From VAYN01 sp963702075 (GTDB taxonomy: Bacteria > Actinomycetota > Thermoleophilia > Solirubrobacterales > 70-9): a DNA stretch of 64,000 bases. Shown here in pieces: positions 48,795-56,025 of this stretch. Made by a program: the position numbers and the translations under genes. Location: NCBI GenBank assembly GCA_963702075.1, contig OY969703.1:682001-746000 (forward strand), given 5' to 3'. Positions within the stretch are counted from its first letter, which is position 1. The number at the start of each line of letters is the position of its first letter. Under the pieces are notes generated by a model. The model was given only the letters and a program-made list of their open reading frames with translations. It ran no database searches and had not been told where the DNA came from.

Positions 48795-49294
48795 GGCGCA
48801 GGCGCCGCGCCGCGCCGACGCCGCCCAAAGCAGCGCCGTCGAGGCCGCGCCCGCGCTCGTACTACCTCGTGGCGGGAGTCCGGCTCGATCAGGAGATGCA
48901 GCGCCTCCGCGAGCTACCGGTCTTCGCCGACGGGCCGCTGGCGCGGTCGTCTCCCCAGCTCAAGGTCCGGCGCGCCGGCAAGCGTCCCAACCGGCTTGGC
49001 TTCGCCGTCCCCGGCGAGTTCCGCCTCTCCGTCACCGCCTACCCCGGCATCCGCCCCGGCGACGTGCTGGAGACGCTCCTGCACGAGCTGGTCCACCTCC
49101 ACGTCGGCCGCGCCGCCGAGGCCCACGCCTGGCACGGCCCGACCTTCAAGCGCAGCCTGGCGCGGGCGATGCAGGAGGCCTACGACGTCGGGATACCGGT
49201 CCCGCGCTCGACCCTCCACGGCACCTACGCCGAGGCGATCGAGCGCGAGACCGCAAAAACCCCTCTTGAAGAAGGGTTTTTGCGGTCTCGGTGA
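48773..49294 (+). CDS. SprT-like / M48-type zinc metallopeptidase
   Basis: 173 residues from GTG 48773, overlapping the glycosylase by 22 bases; a GTG near 48869 is an alternative, since the first 30 residues are Arg/Pro-rich. The zinc site is LLHELVHLHVG (HExxH) near residue 105, with a third ligand in EAHAWHGPTFKRSL about 15 residues later, as in SprT-like proteins. Human SPRTN of this family digests DNA-protein crosslinks. Here the gene is coupled to a DNA glycosylase, which would fit a DNA-repair role, but this is inference. The end is inside a hairpin. Confidence 0.8.
   Translation: MPALPGLRRRRRAAPTPPKAAPSRPRPRSYYLVAGVRLDQEMQRLRELPVFADGPLARSSPQLKVRRAGKRPNRLGFAVPGEFRLSVTAYPGIRPGDVLETLLHELVHLHVGRAAEAHAWHGPTFKRSLARAMQEAYDVGIPVPRSTLHGTYAEAIERETAKTPLEEGFLRSR
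49247..49289. terminator. bidirectional hairpin at the 3' ends of convergent genes
   Basis: Perfect 16-bp arms 49247-49262 (GAGACCGCAAAAACCC) and 49274-49289, loop of 11 bases. It contains an A-run and T-run inside the stem and overlaps the last 15 codons of the SprT-like gene, two bases short of the convergent stop at 49296. It probably works as a transcription barrier for both strands. Confidence 0.65.
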
Positions 49295-49295
49295 A

Positions 49296-49433
49296 TCAGA
49301 CCTGCGTCTCTTCCTCGTCCCAGTGCCTGCGCTCGCGCAGGTAATGGACGACGATGACGAGGATCACCAGCAGGACCGGGGCGAAGACCGGCAGGGCGAC
49401 GATCGCGTTGGCGCAGGCGAGCGGCAGCATCAT
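49296..49433 (-). CDS. 45-residue single-pass membrane protein
   Basis: 45 residues from ATG 49433, overlapping the upstream 614-residue gene's stop by four bases. One hydrophobic helix (about residues 11-31) is followed by a charged tail, HYLRERRHWDEEETQ. Tight coupling to the large polytopic gene suggests it is an accessory subunit, in the way small single-helix subunits accompany respiratory or metal-transport complexes. No family is recognised. Confidence 0.6.
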   Translation of the reverse strand: MMLPLACANAIVALPVFAPVLLVILVIVVHYLRERRHWDEEETQV

Positions 49434-51274
49434 CGTCCCCCGGTCTGGAAGCCGAGGCCGCGGACGCGCGGTCGTCGCCGCCGCGGCTCCGGCGGCGCTC
49501 CGACCGAGAGCCGGTGCAGCGCCCAGGCCAGGAGGACGAGCAGCGAGAACGTGATCGCTGCGACCGTCGAGTAGGCGACCGCCACCAGCACCGGGCTGCC
49601 CCCTTTCTGCTCGCGCTGCAGCAGCTTGTGCTCGCTGCCGAAGGTGCGGGTGAAGTGCGCCGGGGCGGGAATTTCGCCGACCGGGATCGCGGCGTCGCGC
49701 GGCAGGTAGATCGGCAGCGCCGTCAGCGAGTTGCCCTTGTGGAAGCGGACCATCGTCTTCCAGTTGCCGTACACCGGGATCGGTTCGGTCGTGCGGTAGA
49801 CGCCGGGGCCGATCCGCTTGAGCGGATCGACGACGAGACCGCCGCCCTGCCAGGCGGTGACGTCGAACCACTCGGCGCCTGCCGCGGCGTCGGGGGGATT
49901 CAGCCGGATCGTGGCTTCGACTTCGCGCCCGTCCTTGCCGCCGACGTCGTGCAGCGCGACCTGGGCGCTGACGCCCTGCTGCGGCGAGGTGTAGAGGCCG
50001 TAACCGACGAGGGCCGCGATCACCAGCGCGCTGCAGACCGCGGCACGGCGCAGCAGCGGCGAGCGCTCGGGCGTTGGCTCGGGAGAGAGGTGGGTGCCGA
50101 TCCAGGCGCCGAGGGTCGAGCCGGCGACGGCCGCGGCGAAGCCGAGCAGTGCCGCTTCCGGGAAGGCGGCCCCGGGCCAGGGCAGCGTCATCCAGACGTG
50201 CGACCAGGCCCACTCGGCGGCGAGGCCGATCGTGCCGATGCCGACGCCGCTGGCGAGCCCAAAGGCAAGCGGGCGTTTGGTCGAGACGAAGAGGGCGACC
50301 GCCTCGACCACCAGCGCCTCGACGAGGTAGAGCGGGAAGTGGGGGGTGGTCTGGCCGATGATCGGACCGACCAGGAGCGCCAGCCCACCGCGGAGGACGA
50401 TGAAGAAGAGGACAGCGCCGAGCGCGGCGCCGCGTCCGGCGTAGACACGGGCCAGGACCAGGCCGACTCCCGCCGCGACCATCAGCAGCACCGGCTGGAA
50501 GATCAGCTGGAACTGGGGGACGCCGAAGTCGAACTCCGCCTGAAAGGTCGAGAGGCCGAGCATCAGGCCGCCGGTGAGGGCGATCGCCCGGGCGAGGCGG
50601 GTGTGGGCGAGCTCGCGGAGCGGGACCTCACCCGAGGCGTTCGCCCGCATTCCCTCGACCGAGAGGACGGCGATCCCGACCAGGGTCATCGCGGCGCCGC
50701 CGATCAGCATCAGGTGCGTCGGCCCCCAGAGGGTTACGTCCTGGCCGAAGATCCGGTGCCAGATGTCATCGAGCGGGAAGCCGATCAGCGAGAAGGCGCC
50801 GCAGGCGCAGATCAGGACCCCGCCGAGCGGTGCCCACCAGTCGCGGCCGATGCGGACGGCGACTCCGCTCGGGCGCTCCTTCGGCAGCACCATCGCGAAA
50901 AAGCCGGCGCTGAAAATGCCGAAGAGACCGGCGAGGATGAAGTAGTGGGCAGGGTTGGCGAGCGGACCGGGGTCACGGCCCTGGTCGATGTGGATCGAGA
51001 TGTCCCAGTACATCCCGAATACCGCGGTCAGCAGAGAGACGGTGGCGACGGCGGAGGGAAAGGCGACCCAGCCGGGAAATCCGGAAGCCTTCTCGCTGTG
51101 GTCGGCGAGCCGCTGCAGGATCTGGGTGCGGCCGCTGCGGTGGCCGAGGCCGAGGTAGAGGAGGCCCGCGGTAACGATCGTCGCGGCGACGGTTGCGATC
51201 ACGATCTGTCCGATTTCGGCGCCACCGGCCGGGGGCGGGGCTGCAGCGAAAACCGTTGCGAAGTCGATGTCCAT
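49430..51274 (-). CDS. large polytopic membrane protein with D-x3-H-x13/14-H motifs and YtkA-like C-domain
   Basis: 614 residues. About ten to twelve transmembrane helices occupy residues 20-445. Two similar motifs are striking: D91-x3-H95-x14-H110 in the loop WDISIHIDQGRDPG...NPAH, and D169-x3-H173-x13-H187 in DDIWHRIFGQDVTLWGPTH. After a helix near 425-440 comes an extracytoplasmic beta domain (about 450-570). Its GVYRTTEPIPVYGNWKTMVR segment resembles YtkA/CopC-type domains. A final helix near 585 ends the protein. I do not know a characterised homologue. The motifs suggest a metal site at the membrane surface. It is divergent from a MerR regulator and coupled to a 45-residue membrane protein. 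Confidence 0.75.
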   Translation of the reverse strand: MDIDFATVFAAAPPPAGGAEIGQIVIATVAATIVTAGLLYLGLGHRSGRTQILQRLADHSEKASGFPGWVAFPSAVATVSLLTAVFGMYWDISIHIDQGRDPGPLANPAHYFILAGLFGIFSAGFFAMVLPKERPSGVAVRIGRDWWAPLGGVLICACGAFSLIGFPLDDIWHRIFGQDVTLWGPTHLMLIGGAAMTLVGIAVLSVEGMRANASGEVPLRELAHTRLARAIALTGGLMLGLSTFQAEFDFGVPQFQLIFQPVLLMVAAGVGLVLARVYAGRGAALGAVLFFIVLRGGLALLVGPIIGQTTPHFPLYLVEALVVEAVALFVSTKRPLAFGLASGVGIGTIGLAAEWAWSHVWMTLPWPGAAFPEAALLGFAAAVAGSTLGAWIGTHLSPEPTPERSPLLRRAAVCSALVIAALVGYGLYTSPQQGVSAQVALHDVGGKDGREVEATIRLNPPDAAAGAEWFDVTAWQGGGLVVDPLKRIGPGVYRTTEPIPVYGNWKTMVRFHKGNSLTALPIYLPRDAAIPVGEIPAPAHFTRTFGSEHKLLQREQKGGSPVLVAVAYSTVAAITFSLLVLLAWALHRLSVGAPPEPRRRRPRVRGLGFQTGGR

Positions 51275-51321
51275 AGGAAGTCCTTAAAAGTGGATTGCCA
51301 GAAGCTTGTTCCCTAATAAAC

Positions 51322-51341
51322 GTTACCTCAAACGAGGTTAC
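51322..51341. promoter_or_regulatory. MerR-type operator candidate
   Basis: GTTACCTCAAACGAGGTTAC is an inverted repeat (7 of 8 arm positions matched, 4-base spacer) lying between the divergent 614-residue gene and the MerR gene. On the minus strand TTGAAT upstream and GTTTAT downstream sit about 20 bases apart around it, the elongated spacing typical of MerR-controlled promoters. Confidence 0.6.
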
Positions 51342-51365
51342 ATTCAAATGGGTTAGACTCCTGCT

Positions 51366-52133
51366 GTGGCGAAAAGGGAGAAAGCCGCCGCAAATCCGCC
51401 TGATTCGGAGGCGAACCTGACGGTCGAGCAGCTCGCCTACGAGACCGGGATGTCGGTGCGGAACATTCGCAACCACCAGTCGCGAGGCCTTTTGCCGCCA
51501 CCGGAGGTGCGCGCCAGGATCGGCTACTACGGCCCCGATCACGTCGCCCGCCTGCGCCTGATCCAGGAGATGCAGGGGGAGGGCTTCAAGCTGAGCGCGA
51601 TCTCGCGCCTGATCGGCGAGCACGGGGCGGACGCCGACCGCTTCGTCGGCCTGCGCCAGGCCGTCACCGCCCCCTTTGCGACCGAGGCGCCCGAGGTCTA
51701 CAGCCGCGCCGAGCTGGTCGAGAAGTTCGGCACCGACGACGACCGCCTGATCGGGAAAGCGAAAAAGCTCGGCCTCCTGGTCGACATCGGCGACGAGCGC
51801 TACGAAGCGCCCAGCCCCGCCCTGATCCGCGCCGCCGAGGAAGTGATGGCGATGGGCATCGAACTCCCTGCCGCCCTCGCCGCAATCGAGAAACTCAGCC
51901 GCAACGCCCAGTCCTCCTCCCGCACCTTCGTCGAGCTCTTCGTCGAGAACGTCTGGAAGCCCTTCGACGAAGCAGGTCGCCCAGAGGACGGCTGGGAGGA
52001 GATCATCGCCGCGATCGGCCGCCTCCGCCCCCTCGCCTTCGACGCCCTCAACGCCACCTTCCGCCTCTCCCTCACCACCGAAATCGAGAAAGCCTTCGGC
52101 GAAGTCCTGGAACGGCGGCAGAAGCGGAAGTAG
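51366..52133 (+). CDS. MerR family transcriptional regulator
   Basis: 255 residues from a GTG. The MerR DNA-binding domain is LTVEQLAYETGMSVRNIRNHQSRGLLPPPEVRARIGYYGPDHVARLRLI, with the second helix pair (GEGFKLSAISRLI) at about 75-90. The C-terminal part (about 95-255) has a long helical region and no obvious Cys metal site, so the inducer may be organic and not a metal ion. It lies divergent from the 614-residue membrane protein with a matching operator between, so it probably controls that operon and itself. Confidence 0.88.
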   Translation: MAKREKAAANPPDSEANLTVEQLAYETGMSVRNIRNHQSRGLLPPPEVRARIGYYGPDHVARLRLIQEMQGEGFKLSAISRLIGEHGADADRFVGLRQAVTAPFATEAPEVYSRAELVEKFGTDDDRLIGKAKKLGLLVDIGDERYEAPSPALIRAAEEVMAMGIELPAALAAIEKLSRNAQSSSRTFVELFVENVWKPFDEAGRPEDGWEEIIAAIGRLRPLAFDALNATFRLSLTTEIEKAFGEVLERRQKRK

Positions 52134-52177
52134 ATCCAGCGAGCAAGAATGCGCTCGCCGGATAGCGACGGTGGAAG

Positions 52178-52381
52178 CTAACTGGCGTGTTTCGTTGGGC
52201 TCGTAGCGCTATCGACCGCGGCTTGAATTTGCGCCAACTGCTGTGGATCGATGGTTCCAGCTTGCATTCCAGCACCGACAAACGCGGTGGCACCGGCAGC
52301 ACCATTCAACGGGAGAATTTCCTTGCCGTTGGCGATGAAAAGCCCAGTTGGACCGTCGTAATCTGCAAATTGAAATTTCAT
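52178..52381 (-). CDS. small hypothetical protein downstream of tRNA-Thr
   Basis: 67 residues from ATG 52381, with GAAGAG a suitable distance upstream. The sequence is soluble with a Gly/Ala-rich middle (LNGAAGATAFVGAGMQAG) and a C-terminal helix (PQQLAQIQAAVDSA). A+T content is higher than in neighbours. It begins 47 bases downstream of the tRNA-Thr 3' end on the same strand, so the two are probably co-transcribed. No family is recognised. Confidence 0.5.
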   Translation of the reverse strand: MKFQFADYDGPTGLFIANGKEILPLNGAAGATAFVGAGMQAGTIDPQQLAQIQAAVDSATSPTKHAS

Positions 52382-52428
52382 CGCTATCTCTTCGTAGCGC
52401 GTTCGGTAACCCGAACCGGGCATTAAAA

Positions 52429-52501
52429 AGCCGACGCCCGGACTTGAACCGGGGACCCCATCATTACGAATGATGTGCTCTACCAACTGAGCTACGCCGG
52501 C
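52429..52501 (-). tRNA. tRNA-Thr (anticodon CGT)
   Basis: On the minus strand GCCGGCG pairs with CGTCGGC as the acceptor stem, the D arm contains AGCTCAGTTGGTAGAGC, and the anticodon stem CATCA/TGATG holds the 7-base loop TTCGTAA with anticodon CGT (codon ACG). The T arm carries GGTTCAAGTCC. No CCA is encoded. T-run TTTTT follows directly. Confidence 0.95.
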
Positions 52502-52567
52502 CTGCCCGGGGCATTCTAAAAGGGATCGGGTCTCGGTTCCGTCGCGGCTGGTGGAGATGATCCGCGG

Positions 52568-53200
52568 GTGGCGAGAGAGCAGGTGGCGAAGCGGCGGGAG
52601 GAGAACGAGATCGAGTTCGGGCGGATCGTCGCCTTCAGCGACGGCGTCTTCTCGATCGCGATCACGCTGCTGGTCCTGAATCTGACGGTCGGGAAGGGTC
52701 TTTCGGGAAGCGGATTGACCGAAGCGCTCTTGGACAACTGGGACAACCTCGTCGCCTACGCGATCAGCTTCGCCGTGATCGGGCGCTTCTGGGTCGTCCA
52801 CCACCGCTTCTTCAGCGAAGTCCGGGCCTTCGACGGGCGGCTGCTCGGTCTCAACCTGCTCTACCTCGCCTCGATCGTCCTCATCCCCTTCAGCAGCCAG
52901 GTCCTCGGCGACTACGGCGGGGAGACGCCGTCGGTCGTCGTCTATTCGGTCAACCTCGCCGCGGTCGTCTTGGTCGGGCTGTGGATGAGCGTCGATGCCC
53001 GCCGCCGCGGCTTGACCGCCATCGATGACGAGACCCATCGTGAAAGCCGGGTCCGCAGCAGCTATATCGCCGGCATCTTCCTGCTCTCGATCCCACTCGG
53101 GTTCGTGGCGCCGCGCGCCGCGCCGTACCTCTGGCTGCTGCTCTTCCTCGACCCCTCCGCCCGTCTCGCCCGGCGCGCTAGTTCCGAGGCGGAACCGTGA
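52568..53200 (+). CDS. TMEM175/DUF1211 family channel-like protein
   Basis: 210 residues from a GTG. The diagnostic motif RIVAFSDGVFSIAITLLVLNL (R-x3-F-S-D) is at about 18-38; in bacterial TMEM175 proteins it forms the pore-lining TM1 of a tetrameric K+ channel. Six helices are present, with HHRFF in the second-third loop and KR-rich ends. It converges with the lipoprotein gene by a 23-base overlap. Conductance and selectivity are inferred from the family. Confidence 0.88.
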   Translation: MAREQVAKRREENEIEFGRIVAFSDGVFSIAITLLVLNLTVGKGLSGSGLTEALLDNWDNLVAYAISFAVIGRFWVVHHRFFSEVRAFDGRLLGLNLLYLASIVLIPFSSQVLGDYGGETPSVVVYSVNLAAVVLVGLWMSVDARRRGLTAIDDETHRESRVRSSYIAGIFLLSIPLGFVAPRAAPYLWLLLFLDPSARLARRASSEAEP

Positions 53201-53495
53201 AGGCGATCGAGCGCCCCGGCTTGGCGCAATCGACCGCCCAGCCACGGTCGACCACCACCGCCTGGCAGCGGTAGGCGCCGACCGAGCAGCCCCAGCGCGA
53301 GGCCCCCTGCGGATGGGCGCAGGCCGGGCTCGATTCCCAGGACCCTCGGATCTTCGCCTTCGAGGTCGGATTTGCCGAGGCCGGCGGCTTCCCTGCCCTG
53401 TCCGGGGTCGTCGCGGTTGAGTCACCCGACCCACCGCAGCCGGTCAGCAGCGCGGCGGCGAGACCGAGAAGCGCGAGGGTGGTGGGGAGCCGCAT
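53178..53495 (-). CDS. small lipoprotein with four Cys in the mature part
   Basis: 105 residues. A signal peptide ends in the lipobox LTGC (Cys near residue 20), followed by a Ser/Gly/Thr-rich linker. The mature domain has Cys residues in ACAHP, GCSVG, RCQAV and DCAKP, probably forming two disulfides. The family is unknown to me. It begins 12 bases after the E1-like gene's stop on the same strand, so the two may be co-transcribed. Confidence 0.65.
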   Translation of the reverse strand: MRLPTTLALLGLAAALLTGCGGSGDSTATTPDRAGKPPASANPTSKAKIRGSWESSPACAHPQGASRWGCSVGAYRCQAVVVDRGWAVDCAKPGRSIAFTVPPRN

Positions 53496-53507
53496 TCGCC
53501 GGACAAC

Positions 53508-54629
53508 CTATCCGGCTGCCGGCTCCCCACCCTCGGCCGCCGTCGCCCCCGGCTCCAGGTGCTCCATCTCGCCGCAGACCGGGCAGCTCGACTCCGGTAC
53601 CACCGGCTCGCGTTTGACCTCCATCGTCCGCAGGTCGTAGATGTGCGCGACGCCGTGGGTCGACGGCTTCGCCAACCCGGTCAGCAGGTGCATCACCTCG
53701 AGCGCGACCTGGCCGCCGATCAGGCCGCAGGCCGGGCCGAGGGTCGCCGCCGGGCTCGGTTTCGCCCGCCGCTGCTCGACGGCGACGTCGAAGAGCGGGT
53801 AGTCGCGCCGGTAGGAGATCTCCTGGCAGATGTAGCAGCCGGTCTCACCGGGGACATAGAGGGGCCCGACCCTGGCGACCGGCGGGAAGTGGCTCATCGT
53901 GATGTACGGGATGCCGGCCTCGAAGCAGGCGGCGTTGCACCAGCGCTCGATGTCGTGGGCGGGCCAGTCGGCGGCGTCGATGACGACGTCGGAGCCGGCG
54001 ATGAACTCGGCGATGTCCTCCTGGCTCTCGAGCCGCCGCGCCTCGGTCGTGATCTTCGTCGCCGAGTTGAAGGCGCGCAGCCGAGCCGCCGCGCACTCGA
54101 CCTTCAGCAGGCCGATGTCGGCCTCGGTGTAGAGGATCTGGCGGTTGAGGTTGCTGATCTCGACCCGGTCGCCGTCGATCAGCCACATCTCGCCGACGCC
54201 GGTGCAGGCGAGGGCCCAGGCCGACCAGCCGCCGAGGCCGCCGACTCCGAGCACGGCGATCTTCGCTTCGCGCAGCCGGTCCTGGCACTGCGAGGCGGTC
54301 AGCTCTCCGGGGGCGATGTCGCTGAAGTAGCGCAGCTGGCGGTCGAGTCGTTCCACCTCGCCGGCCTCCAGCCGCTCGTAGTCCTCGGCGTCCTCGACCA
54401 CCTCCAGCTCCCGCAACTGCGCGAGCACTTCGTCGACTGTCTCGCCGCCGAACTCGCCGTGCAGCTGCTCGAGCGTGTGCTCCCCGTCCAACGCCTCGAG
54501 CAGCTTCCGTTCCGCGTCGTCGGGCTTCTCGATCCGGATGTCGTTGCTGGCACTCGGCCGCAGCAGGTAGACGTCGCCGTCGGGCGTTTCGATCTGCTCG
54601 GTGGTTCGCTTGATCCTGGGCCTGCGCAA
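53508..54629 (-). CDS. E1-like (ThiF/MoeB) enzyme with N-terminal PqqD/RRE-like domain
   Basis: 373 residues from a TTG with AGGGAGGG just upstream. Residues about 15-85 resemble the PqqD-type winged helix found as a RiPP recognition element: VYLLRPSASNDIRIEKPDDAERKLLEALDG then helices ending in LRELEVVED. The E1 adenylation domain begins at VLGVGGLGGWSAWAL near 128, with LNRQ (Arg) near 165 and a catalytic Asp in DVVIDAAD near 215. A zinc site is formed by CYIC near 270 and CPVC near 350. No precursor peptide or partner cyclase lies beside it. Such RRE-E1 proteins occur in peptide-modification systems; the substrate here is unknown. Confidence 0.8.
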   Translation of the reverse strand: MRRPRIKRTTEQIETPDGDVYLLRPSASNDIRIEKPDDAERKLLEALDGEHTLEQLHGEFGGETVDEVLAQLRELEVVEDAEDYERLEAGEVERLDRQLRYFSDIAPGELTASQCQDRLREAKIAVLGVGGLGGWSAWALACTGVGEMWLIDGDRVEISNLNRQILYTEADIGLLKVECAAARLRAFNSATKITTEARRLESQEDIAEFIAGSDVVIDAADWPAHDIERWCNAACFEAGIPYITMSHFPPVARVGPLYVPGETGCYICQEISYRRDYPLFDVAVEQRRAKPSPAATLGPACGLIGGQVALEVMHLLTGLAKPSTHGVAHIYDLRTMEVKREPVVPESSCPVCGEMEHLEPGATAAEGGEPAAG

Positions 54630-54717
54630 ATTTCCCTCCCTTTGGGTTTCCTGGCGCAGCAGAGACCTGCGTGGAGGGCAAGAGGGTTCCGGTGGTCCAG
54701 ACCCTGCAGACGAGGAC

Positions 54718-55410
54718 CTAGCTCGCCAGCGCCCGCGCCCGTTCGAAGATCTCGTCGGTCATCGGGACGGTCAGGGTGCCGGTGAAGGTGTTCTGCTGGC
54801 TGGGGTGGTAACAGCCGAGCAGTCGCCAAGGCCCGACCGCCGCCTCGGCGCCGTGGCCGAACTTCGGCCGCGGCCGCGGCACCTCCTCGCCGATCGCCCG
54901 GGCGGCGCGGATGAAGCCGTCCCAGCCGAAGGCGCCGAGCGCTACGACAACCTGCACCCGATCGAGCAGTCGCAGCTCCCGCTCCAGGTAGGGCAGGCAG
55001 GCGTCGCGCTCCTCGGGCGTCGGCTTGTTGGCGGGCGGCGCGCAACGGACCGCGGCGGTGATGTAGGCGCCGCGCAGCTCCAGCCCGTCGTCCCGCCACT
55101 GCGACTGCGGCTGGTTGGCGAAGCCGGTGCGGTGCAGGGAGGCGTAAAGCCAGTCGCCGGAGCGGTCGCCGGTGAACATGCGGCCGGTCCGGTTGGCGCC
55201 ATGGGCGGCGGGGGCGAGGCCGACGATCGCGACCCGCGCCTCCGGGTCGCCGAAGCCCGAGACCGGGCGCGCCCAGTAGTCCTGGCCACGGTAGCGACGG
55301 GGAGGATTCGCCGCCTGCGCCTCGCGCCACTCGACCAGCCGGGGGCAGCGGCGGCAGCCGTGGATCTCCTCGGCGAGCGCGGCGAGCGCGCGGCGGTCCT
55401 CTTTGCTCAT
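54718..55410 (-). CDS. uracil-DNA glycosylase family 5 (UdgB)
   Basis: 230 residues from ATG 55410; the frame is open far upstream as shadow. UdgB has the motif GLAPAAHGANRTGRMFTGDRSGDWLY-like at about 64-90, where the position usually Asp/Asn is Ala, as in family 5. The second motif is CYHPSQQNTFTG near 205. The 4Fe-4S ligands appear as CRRC near 20 with two further Cys near 122 and 137 (RCAPPANK...DAC). It removes uracil and other deaminated or oxidised bases. It is divergent from the ferritin-like lipoprotein, whose start is 18 bases away. Confidence 0.9.
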   Translation of the reverse strand: MSKEDRRALAALAEEIHGCRRCPRLVEWREAQAANPPRRYRGQDYWARPVSGFGDPEARVAIVGLAPAAHGANRTGRMFTGDRSGDWLYASLHRTGFANQPQSQWRDDGLELRGAYITAAVRCAPPANKPTPEERDACLPYLERELRLLDRVQVVVALGAFGWDGFIRAARAIGEEVPRPRPKFGHGAEAAVGPWRLLGCYHPSQQNTFTGTLTVPMTDEIFERARALAS

Positions 55411-55428
55411 AGGCTTGCGGGCGTCGTC

Positions 55429-56025
55429 ATGGCACCGAACCGAATCATGCGTGGCCGCGGCGTGCGCCGCGCTCTCCTCCTCGGAGCCCTCGTAGCGCTC
55501 CTCGCCGGCGCCCTGGGCGGCTGCGGCGGAGGCGGCTCCTCCTCCGGCACCAGCGACAAGGAAAGCGATGCCCGCACCCTGAACGAGATCCTCGGCCGCC
55601 AGCTCGCTGCCGTCGCCGCTTACGCGAAGGTGCTGCCGACGCTCCACGGCGCCGACCACGCCGCCGCGCAGCAGTTCCGCGCCCAGGAACAGGAACATGT
55701 CGATGCGACGACGAAGACCCTTCGCGGGATCGGCGGCGAAGCCGATCCGCCGGCGGAAACGATCGAAACCAGCGAAATGAAGACGCGAGCGGACAGCCTC
55801 GAGTTTCTCTACGAAATGGAAAGCGCCACGCTCGACGCCGAGCTGGGCGCGGTCGGCAAGCTGACCGTCGACTGGCCGCGCCCGCTGCTCGCCTCGATGG
55901 CCGCCAACCAGGCCCAGCATCTGGTCCTGTTGCGGCGGGCGCTCGGGGCGAAGCCGCTGGAAACGGTCCCCGCCGCCTTCGAGACCGGCGAAATCCCCGC
56001 CCCCGAAAGGACCCACGCAAGATGA
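55429..56025 (+). CDS. ferritin-like domain lipoprotein
   Basis: 198 residues; ATG 55447 is an alternative start. A lipobox GGCG near residue 32 predicts surface anchoring, followed by a Gly/Ser linker. The mature part is a helical bundle with Glu/His pairs (ARTLNEILGRQLAAVAAYAKVL and FRAQEQEHVDATTKTL, then SLEFLYEMESATLDAELG). These resemble the E...Y and E-x2-H positions of ferritin-like domains, but metal binding is not certain. It overlaps the MMPL exporter start by four bases, implying linked function. Confidence 0.75.
   Translation: MAPNRIMRGRGVRRALLLGALVALLAGALGGCGGGGSSSGTSDKESDARTLNEILGRQLAAVAAYAKVLPTLHGADHAAAQQFRAQEQEHVDATTKTLRGIGGEADPPAETIETSEMKTRADSLEFLYEMESATLDAELGAVGKLTVDWPRPLLASMAANQAQHLVLLRRALGAKPLETVPAAFETGEIPAPERTHAR

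Noticed and set aside
54630..54717. Precursor peptide gene upstream of the RRE-E1 fusion
   Set aside because: No ATG or GTG on the minus strand gives a short peptide with a stop in this gap; the only start-like TTG runs on without a stop.
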